NCBI GenBank assembly: GCA_024639035.1
Contig: JAHEJE010000011.1
Span: forward strand, 11,259-20,679
Direction: 5' to 3'
Origin: Alphaproteobacteria bacterium
GTDB taxonomy: Bacteria; Pseudomonadota; Alphaproteobacteria; Rhizobiales; Aestuariivirgaceae
DNA: 9,421 nucleotides
Shown: positions 6,919-9,421 of the stretch, in pieces
Position numbering within the stretch: the stretch's first letter is position 1
How the letters are laid out: each line of letters begins with the position of its first letter
Program-made: the position numbers and the translations under genes
Notes under the pieces: model-generated
What the model saw: only the letters and a program-made list of their open reading frames with translations
What the model was told of the DNA's origin: nothing
The model's database searches: none

Positions 6919-8873
6919 TTGGACTGTGCGGCGGTTGGCTTGGAACGCATTAAGTCCAGCAACGCATCGTTGCTCAGGGGTCTGCTGAACAGGTAACCCT
7001 GCCCATAGGTGCACCCCATTTCACGCATCAGCCGGGCTTGATTTTCATTCTCAATGCCCTCGGCCACAGTCTCGATCTGCAAACCGTTGCACATGTCGGC
7101 TATGGCCTTGACGATATGCTTCGTCTTGGGGCTTGTCTCGATCGGCCACACGAAGGCGCGATCGATCTTGAGTTTGTCCAATTCGATTTTCTCGACATAG
7201 TTGAGGCCCGACTGCCCGGTGCCAAAATCATCGAGCGCTACATTCACGCCAGCCCCGCGCAGTCCGCGAATGGTCACTTGTGCCGCCTCGAAGTTGGCCA
7301 GCAGGGCCGTTTCGGTGATTTCGATCTCGAACCGCCGGCTATCGAGCCCGGCATCGTTCAGGATCGCCAGGACTCTCAGCCCGGCAGTCGGGTTGACAAT
7401 CTCCTGAGCCGACATGTTGAAGGAAAGCATGATGTCGCTGGGCCAGGCCGCCGCCGCGCGGGCCGCGTCTTCGAGCAGTAGATAGGTCAATTCCGAGATA
7501 ACACCGGATTTTTCAGCGATTGCGATGAACAGATCCGGCGGGATGACACCGAGTTCGTCATCCTCCCACCGCGCCAAGGCTTCGCAACTGGCGATCTTTC
7601 GGGTCCTGAGATCGACTATTGGCTGAAAGACAACATTGAACTCGCCCTTCGCAATGGCATGCCGCAAGGCCTGTTCGATCTTGGAATGCTTTTGGATTTC
7701 GCTTTCGTGCAGTTGGGTGAACAGGGAAACGGTCTTGTTGCTCTGGCCCTTGACATGCTGCTGGGCGTAAATCGCCCGATTGACCAGGGTTTCCGCGTTA
7801 CCGCCGTTTTCCGGATAGCACGATATGCCGCACGATGCGGTCAGGAGCGCGGCGCGCTGACCGATCTGGTAGGGGCGTTCGAGGTCGGCACACAACCTGG
7901 CGGCAAACTCTACGGCCTCATCACTGTTTCCGGCTGATGTCAGGACGAAAGAGAACTGGTCGCCATCGTGACGGGCTGCGATGCCGTGTCCGGCCATCGC
8001 TGCACTCAGACGCTTTGCAACCTTGGTGAGAATAAGGTCGCCGATTTCCTGGCCATAGGCGCTGTTGATGACCTTGTACCCATTGGGGCCTATGACGCCG
8101 ACAAACAGCGGCCGTGAGCGAAACCGCTTAGCGGTAATCAAGCTGTCGACTTTGCGTGCGAATTTCCGCTGGTTGGGCAGATTGGACAACTCGTCGCGAT
8201 AGGCAAGTTTGACCAGTTGACGGCGGGCAACGGAAATTTCCCGGTGTTGTTCGCGCATCAACTGCCGGGATCGGATCAGGTCCTCGAATGTCGAGCTGTA
8301 CCTTCGCAGCACCTGCTGCAACAGACCGGCGATGGCGATGGTTGCCAGCAGCATGCAGATCAGCAGCATGCTCCCCGATGAAAGGAACTTGTAGGCAAAC
8401 GGTATGCACGCAGCGGCCACGGCCAGCGAAGACGCGGTCGGCAGGATTGACAGGATAATCGCCGTCAGTGTCATGCAGGTGATGACCAGCATGCCGATCA
8501 GGGCTTGTTGGTACTCGCTTCCGTAGTCGAACAGCGCCGCGGCCCAGATGGTGAAGGCAAATGCCATGATCGGGCCGAGAAATGTCGTCACGGTAAGCTG
8601 AAAATCGACCTGCGTGGCCGTCAACGTTCGTTCTTGGAATTTCAACCAGGTGATCGCGCGTGCCCCTGTGACGACGGCAAGACCGATGGGAACGGCCGTC
8701 ACCAGAGCAACCGGAGCGGTGTCCCTGAACGCCAATGCCGCGATCAGTGCGGCGGTCAGCATGACCAGATAGAGCAGTGGAACCTGCTCCAGCAGGAACG
8801 CATACCGCAAACGATTGATCTGGTCTTCGAATTGTTCTCCGTTCGCCGGAGGTTTTGATGGTCCAACGGCCAT
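6909..8873 (-). CDS. Membrane-anchored GGDEF-EAL protein, probable c-di-GMP phosphodiesterase
   Basis: A 654-residue protein from the ATG at 8871-8873. About six hydrophobic helices (near 29-48, 53-75, 91-115, 123-144, 146-163, 168-187) form an N-terminal sensor or anchor I cannot assign to a named family. A charged linker (about 195-225) leads to a GGDEF domain (about 226-380). That domain is degenerate: the signature reads DGDQF (303-307), the metal-binding Asp region reads IGPNG (261-265), and no RxxD inhibitory site is seen. The EAL domain (about 395-645) keeps the expected ligands: Glu431 (EALARW), Asn486, Glu518, Asp548-Asp549 (DDFGTG), Lys569, Glu605 and Gln625. It should hydrolyse c-di-GMP, with the GGDEF half perhaps regulatory. 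A longer TTG-started frame reaches 8930, but AAGGGG upstream of the ATG and a TATAAT inside the extension favour the shorter form. Confidence 0.9.
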   Translation of the reverse strand: MAVGPSKPPANGEQFEDQINRLRYAFLLEQVPLLYLVMLTAALIAALAFRDTAPVALVTAVPIGLAVVTGARAITWLKFQERTLTATQVDFQLTVTTFLGPIMAFAFTIWAAALFDYGSEYQQALIGMLVITCMTLTAIILSILPTASSLAVAAACIPFAYKFLSSGSMLLICMLLATIAIAGLLQQVLRRYSSTFEDLIRSRQLMREQHREISVARRQLVKLAYRDELSNLPNQRKFARKVDSLITAKRFRSRPLFVGVIGPNGYKVINSAYGQEIGDLILTKVAKRLSAAMAGHGIAARHDGDQFSFVLTSAGNSDEAVEFAARLCADLERPYQIGQRAALLTASCGISCYPENGGNAETLVNRAIYAQQHVKGQSNKTVSLFTQLHESEIQKHSKIEQALRHAIAKGEFNVVFQPIVDLRTRKIASCEALARWEDDELGVIPPDLFIAIAEKSGVISELTYLLLEDAARAAAAWPSDIMLSFNMSAQEIVNPTAGLRVLAILNDAGLDSRRFEIEITETALLANFEAAQVTIRGLRGAGVNVALDDFGTGQSGLNYVEKIELDKLKIDRAFVWPIETSPKTKHIVKAIADMCNGLQIETVAEGIENENQARLMREMGCTYGQGYLFSRPLSNDALLDLMRSKPTAAQSKAG

Positions 8874-8879
8874 GAATTG

Positions 8880-8885
8880 CCCCTT
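8880..8885 (-). promoter_or_regulatory. Ribosome binding site deciding the GGDEF-EAL start
   Basis: Minus-strand AAGGGG sits 6 bases before the ATG at 8871-8873. The alternatives, an ATG at 8886-8888 and a TTG at 8928-8930, have no comparable element, so this site sets the start. Confidence 0.6.
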
Positions 8886-8915
8886 CATCACTGCCACGTG
8901 GCCAAACGCGCCGCC

Positions 8916-8944
8916 ATTATAGCTGATCAAGGTTACTGCAAACT
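8916..8944 (-). promoter_or_regulatory. Candidate promoter of the GGDEF-EAL gene
   Basis: A perfect TATAAT lies on the minus strand at 8916-8921, about 43 bases before the chosen ATG. The -35 is poor: AGTTTG at 17 bases spacing (8939-8944). Transcription from about 8909 would leave a leader of roughly 35 bases carrying the AAGGGG site. Confidence 0.4.
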
Positions 8945-8966
8945 GAAGGCGCTGTGCGCTCCCGCG

Positions 8967-8986
8967 AGGCGGCTACTCGGCCGCCT
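8967..8986 (-). other. Stem-loop overlapping the uvrA stop
   Basis: AGGCGGC (8967-8973) and GCCGCCT (8980-8986) form a perfect 7-bp stem with a 6-base loop that contains most of the TAG stop of uvrA. No T-run follows on the minus strand, so it may be a 3' end structure but is not a clear intrinsic terminator. Confidence 0.3.
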
Positions 8987-9421
8987 GGGTGCTTTTCTTT
9001 TGCCGATCCAGGATGGGAGCAAGAAACTGGCCGGTGTAGGAACCCTTGGTTGCCGCAACCCGTTCAGGGGGACCTTCGGCGACGATTTCCCCGCCGCCGT
9101 CTCCGCCTTCAGGGCCGAGGTCGATCAGCCAGTCGGCGGTCTTGATGACTTCAAGATTGTGTTCGATCACCACTACGGTGTTGCCGTGCTCGACCAGCTC
9201 GTGGAGAACCTCGAGTAGTTTTGCTACATCGTGGAAATGCAGCCCCGTCGTCGGTTCGTCCAGCAGGTATAGGGTTTTGCCGGTCGCTCGCTTGGACAGT
9301 TCCTTGGCCAGCTTGACCCGTTGCGCCTCGCCGCCCGACAGGGTCGTTGCCTGCTGGCCGACCTTGATGTAGCCCAGTCCGACCCGTTCCAGCGTGACAA
9401 GCTTGTCGCGCACCGCGGGCA
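8973..9421 (-). CDS. uvrA: UvrA, excinuclease ABC subunit A (C-terminal part, runs off the window)
   Basis: About 148 C-terminal residues of UvrA, the damage-recognition ATPase of nucleotide excision repair, which loads UvrB at lesions. Visible are the C-terminal ABC signature LSGGEAQRVKLAKEL, the Walker B segment LYLLDEPTTGLH, the H-loop VVVIEHNLEVIK, the DLGPEGGDGGGEIVAEG block and the closing GSYTGQFL. All are characteristic of UvrA and intact. The frame stays open through the right edge (Pro-Ala-Val before Arg-Asp-Lys), so the internal GTG at 9413 is not a start; the full protein is normally about 950 residues. The TAG stop is followed 99 bases later by the start of the GGDEF-EAL gene, which has its own promoter candidate. 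Confidence 0.97.
   Translation of the reverse strand, partial: PAVRDKLVTLERVGLGYIKVGQQATTLSGGEAQRVKLAKELSKRATGKTLYLLDEPTTGLHFHDVAKLLEVLHELVEHGNTVVVIEHNLEVIKTADWLIDLGPEGGDGGGEIVAEGPPERVAATKGSYTGQFLAPILDRQKKSTQAAE

Noticed and set aside
1..9421. Search for a mobile element, CRISPR, toxin-antitoxin, defence or biosynthetic cluster
   Set aside because: All genes belong to core housekeeping or regulatory families. I saw no transposase, integrase, direct-repeat array, tRNA-linked attachment site or abrupt composition change.

Overview
The window is about 9.4 kb of gene-dense, GC-rich chromosomal DNA. It most likely comes from an alphaproteobacterium, probably a member of the Hyphomicrobiales (Rhizobiales). 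Three things point there: the order yajC - secD - secF - Mth938-domain gene - squalene/phytoene-synthase-like gene - trmFO, which I recall from that group; the style of the proteins, for example a GcvA-type LysR regulator and a YajC opening with a short Ala-Tyr-Ala-Gln segment; and a CTATAT -10 element typical of alphaproteobacterial housekeeping promoters. I cannot name a genus. secD and secF are separate genes here, whereas some rhizobia carry a fused secDF.

Layout. Positions 1-50 (minus) hold the first codons of a divergent gene, probably the DUF815-type ATPase often found next to yajC. A 180-base divergent promoter region follows. On the plus strand, 231-4404 looks like one tight operon: yajC, secD, secF, an Mth938-like (NDUFAF3-related) gene and a squalene/phytoene-synthase-fold (NDUFAF6-related) gene. 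Gaps are 4 to 13 bases or a 4-base ATGA overlap. The first three genes encode the ancillary membrane complex of the Sec translocon. The last two are bacterial relatives of two mitochondrial complex I assembly factors, and the synthase-like protein has lost the aspartates needed for prenyl synthase chemistry.

The rest is on the minus strand. trmFO (4367-5791) makes ribothymidine 54 in tRNA and overlaps the end of the plus operon tail to tail by 38 bases. Next come an orphan GcvA-like LysR regulator (5913-6842), a membrane-anchored GGDEF-EAL protein (6909-8873) and the 3' end of uvrA (8973 to the window edge). The GGDEF half is degenerate and the EAL half looks catalytically complete, so I read it as a c-di-GMP phosphodiesterase.

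I see no mobile element, CRISPR array, tRNA, rRNA, prophage or defence locus, and no stretch over 300 bases without a gene. This is mostly ordinary core genome. The point most worth following is the operonic link between Sec accessory factors and two complex I assembly-factor homologues. That link is partly known from work on mitochondrial disease genes and is not a wholly new system.
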